This document shows, piece after piece, positions 62,050 to 64,000 of a stretch of DNA of 64,000 nucleotides (positions within the stretch are counted from its first letter, which is position 1; every line of letters starts with the position of its first letter). Made by a program: the position numbers and the translations under genes. The notes under the pieces are model-generated. The model did not search any database, was not told the DNA's origin, and saw nothing but the letters and a program-made list of their open reading frames with translations. This DNA comes from Streptomyces sp. DT2A-34 (GTDB taxonomy: Bacteria > Actinomycetota > Actinomycetes > Streptomycetales > Streptomycetaceae): contig NZ_JASTWJ010000001.1 in the NCBI RefSeq assembly GCF_030499515.1, forward strand, positions 620,001 through 684,000. The letters are read 5' to 3'.

Positions 62050-63858
62050 TCAGGGCTTCTGGGTGATCGAGGCGTCCCGCCCCTGGTACCCCCGCAGCTT
62101 CCGGTAGAGGGTCGCCCGGGCGATCCCCAACGCCGCCGCGGCGCGCGCCTTGTTGCCGCCGTGGCGGCGCAGCGCCTCCAGGATCGCGGCCCGCTCGGCG
62201 AGCTCCATCGGGCTGAGGTTGCGTCCCGCGGGCCCCTCCCGGACGGGATCGGGCAGTTCGCCGCGCCGCACCGGCCCGCAGACCCGCCGCTGACTCGCCA
62301 ACGCCCGTACGAGGTGGGCGAGTTCGGTGACGTTCCCGGGCCAGGGGTGCTGCTCCAGCGCCCGCAGCGCCTCCAGCGTCCAGGTCAGCGGCGGGCTACC
62401 GGGCGCCGGGCCGGGTACGAGTGCGGGGAGCAACTCCCTGATGTCCTCGGGGCGTTCGCGCAGGGCGGGCAGGGTCACCGAGCGGGCCGCGAGGGTGTCG
62501 AGGAGGCGCTGCAGACAGGGGCCCGGCGAGGGGCCGGGAGTGTAGGTGGCGACCAGGTGGACGTCGGGGCGTTCGTCGAGGAGGGAGTTGAGGGCGGCGA
62601 CGTCCGGCTGGGCCAGCCGTTCGGCGTGCCGCAGGAGCAGCGGGCGGTCGCCGACCCTGCCCCAGCCTTCGGCCGGGAGGACCCCCGTCTCGCTGCGCCC
62701 GTCGTGCTTGAAGCCGAGTTCGGGTGATTCGGCGGCGTCCAGGACCAACGGGGCCATGCCGTCGAGGAGTTCGAGAGCGAGCGTGGTCTTGCCCGTTCCC
62801 CGCTCACCCACGACGAGCAGGGGTCCCTTGGTCCGGGCCAAGGCCGTCGCCTGCGCGACCGCGTGCCGCCACGGCACCGAACTCCCCACCGGCGCGCTCC
62901 CCCGACGCGGCAGCGGCGGCGCCGGCTCCACGGCGCGTGGTGCGAGCACGGCGACCAGGCCGAGGGCGTGGCCCTCATGCCGTACCGGAGTGATCTCGGC
63001 GGTGCAGCCGGCGTCCTCGGGAAGCGAGATCTCGTACGACTCACCGGCCGCCCTTCCGCCTCCCTTCCCGCTTCCCTTCCCGCCTTCCCTCCCCCACGCC
63101 CGCGCGCCCCGCTCCAACGCCTCCAGCGCCTGCGGCGAGGCAAGGCGTGCCGCCGCCTCGCTCACCAGGCGGTTGCGGCCGTCCAGTGCGACGACCGCCC
63201 GCTCGCGCCCCCGCGCGGCCCGCTCATACGCGTCCAGCAGTGCCCGTTCCGGGGTACGCGCGCGTGCCCGCAGTTCCGCCTCCACCACCGTGGCGGCCGC
63301 CTCGGCGAGGGCGGCGCCGGGGTGCGGGCGGCAGCCGGCGCACAGGCCGGAGGCGACCGTGACAGTGCCGAGCGCCTGTCCCGTCTCCGGGGAGAGCAGC
63401 GGCACGCTGACCGCGCAGACGTCCTGCCACACGTCGAGGAAGTGCTCGGGACCGTGCACGTCCGCCCGGCGCCGGGTGCGCAGGGCGAGCGCGGCGCTGT
63501 TGTGACCGACCTCCCGCTCGGACAGGTCGCGGCACGCGTCGTCGCCGGGCGCGCTGCCGGCCGACCACAGCACCCTCAGCCGTTCGTCGGTGAGCACGAG
63601 GGCCGACCGTCCGGCGTCGAGGGCCTGCGCGATACGCGTGAGCACGGGACGCGCCGCTTCCAGCAGGGGCGAGTCGACGGGGTGCGCCGGCTCCCCCGCC
63701 GGGCCGTCGAGATCGGGCCGTACGCCGAAGAACCGGGCGCGCCGCCACGCCGCGACGACATCCTCAGGTACACCGTCCGGGAGCGGGCGCCCCGTCAGGA
63801 ACCGTTCGCGCGCATGGCGGAGAGGGGCGAGGGCAGGAGGATGTTCGGCGGTGGTCAT
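62050..63858 (-). CDS. GAF/AAA/Fis-type regulator (AcoR-like, sigma-54-independent)
   Basis: 602 residues: a GAF-like sensor (LSEREVGHNSAALALRTRRR, CAVSVPLLSPETGQALGTV), AAA-like ATPase with Walker A VGERGTGKTTLALELLDG but no GAFTGA loop and no clear Walker B, C-terminal Fis HTH (NKARAAAALGIARATLYRKL). It is AcoR-like, so it likely acts with the housekeeping sigma. An in-frame palindromic repeat lies at 62657-62700. ATG 63858. Confidence 0.9.
   Translation of the reverse strand: MTTAEHPPALAPLRHARERFLTGRPLPDGVPEDVVAAWRRARFFGVRPDLDGPAGEPAHPVDSPLLEAARPVLTRIAQALDAGRSALVLTDERLRVLWSAGSAPGDDACRDLSEREVGHNSAALALRTRRRADVHGPEHFLDVWQDVCAVSVPLLSPETGQALGTVTVASGLCAGCRPHPGAALAEAAATVVEAELRARARTPERALLDAYERAARGRERAVVALDGRNRLVSEAAARLASPQALEALERGARAWGREGGKGSGKGGGRAAGESYEISLPEDAGCTAEITPVRHEGHALGLVAVLAPRAVEPAPPLPRRGSAPVGSSVPWRHAVAQATALARTKGPLLVVGERGTGKTTLALELLDGMAPLVLDAAESPELGFKHDGRSETGVLPAEGWGRVGDRPLLLRHAERLAQPDVAALNSLLDERPDVHLVATYTPGPSPGPCLQRLLDTLAARSVTLPALRERPEDIRELLPALVPGPAPGSPPLTWTLEALRALEQHPWPGNVTELAHLVRALASQRRVCGPVRRGELPDPVREGPAGRNLSPMELAERAAILEALRRHGGNKARAAAALGIARATLYRKLRGYQGRDASITQKP
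62657..62700 (-). repeat. In-frame palindromic interspersed repeat (copy 2)
   Basis: 44 bp in the AcoR-like regulator encoding RSETGVLPAEGWGR. Matches copy 1 at 46018-46064 at roughly 38 of 44 positions and in the same reading frame. Confidence 0.75.
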
Positions 63859-63906
63859 GGCACCGCTCACCGTATCCGGGGCGTCACGCACGCGGCGACG
63901 GTGGGT

Positions 63907-63923
63907 TGTCTCGTATTGAGACA
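63907..63923. promoter_or_regulatory. TGTCTC-N5-GAGACA palindrome, candidate operator
   Basis: Perfect 6+6 inverted repeat with a 5-nt centre, 49 bp upstream of the AcoR-like gene start, in the divergent promoter zone. Fits dimeric binding by its Fis HTH. Confidence 0.65.
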
Positions 63924-64000
63924 CCCATGACCGGCCACCCCGCTCCATGATCTTGAAAGGTCGGAGTCCGTAGGCGTCTCCCGTCCTCATCTCCTGTCTC

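Overview
The window is high-GC actinobacterial chromosome, almost certainly Streptomyces. Support: strong G/C third-position bias, GTG starts, ATGA/GTGA/TGATG stop-start overlaps, a sigma-54-type activator that lacks the sigma-54 contact loop, an F420-type oxidoreductase, WYL and PucR regulators, and short repeats of Streptomyces style. No rRNA, tRNA or CRISPR array was seen. Layout: (1) 1-6348: 5' part of crotonyl-CoA carboxylase/reductase, a heterodimeric ABC exporter, a GDP-mannose 4,6-dehydratase and a type II thioesterase. This gene set resembles the edge of a glycosylated polyketide cluster, most like polyene macrolide loci (inference). (2) 6349-13605: a chimeric, frameshifted flavoprotein monooxygenase pseudogene, an ArsR regulator, a STAS protein, then a compact divergent arsenic locus (arsR-acr3-DUF2180-arsO facing arsC1-arsC2-arsT). 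It matches the arsRBOCT type known from a Streptomyces linear plasmid.
(3) 13606-18996: accessory DNA with a hypothetical gene, an IS481-family transposase, a VOC protein divergent from a WYL regulator, and an integrase/XRE/cysteine-rich module whose integrase is broken by an exact 8-bp tandem duplication. (4) 19010-26098: a membrane and stress block with a CBS-containing site-2 protease, NhaA, a CBS protein, a DUF3040 protein, and an SPFH protein coupled to its NfeD partner, divergent from a PucR-type regulator. (5) 26099-32024: a decaying stretch with a GH15 stub, a secreted protein, an ABM-SnoaL fusion, a tandem universal stress protein, a 32-residue membrane peptide, a cold-shock protein, a CvrA-type antiporter relic with two frameshifts, and a region of ordered short repeats.
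(6) 32025-64000: mostly ordinary chromosome. It holds pirin divergent from MarR with two tandem repeat sets between them, PepSY protein, peptide deformylase, an ABC-F gene with a leaderless 7-codon leader peptide, a flavoprotein disulfide reductase, thioredoxin, and a LacI/pobA/aldehyde dehydrogenase unit for 4-hydroxybenzaldehyde-type aromatics. Next come TetR divergent from an FMN reductase with two palindromic operators, LysR, TerC, several hydrolases and regulators, a Tat-exported molybdenum hydroxylase with its 2Fe-2S subunit, and an AcoR-like regulator with a candidate operator.
The most distinctive signals are the ABC-F leader/attenuator, one palindromic repeat inserted in the same reading frame in two unrelated regulators (46018-46064 and 62657-62700), the integrase broken by an 8-bp duplication, and the ordered repeats around 31.7 and 33.1 kb. 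I found no wholly novel multigene defence or biosynthetic system.
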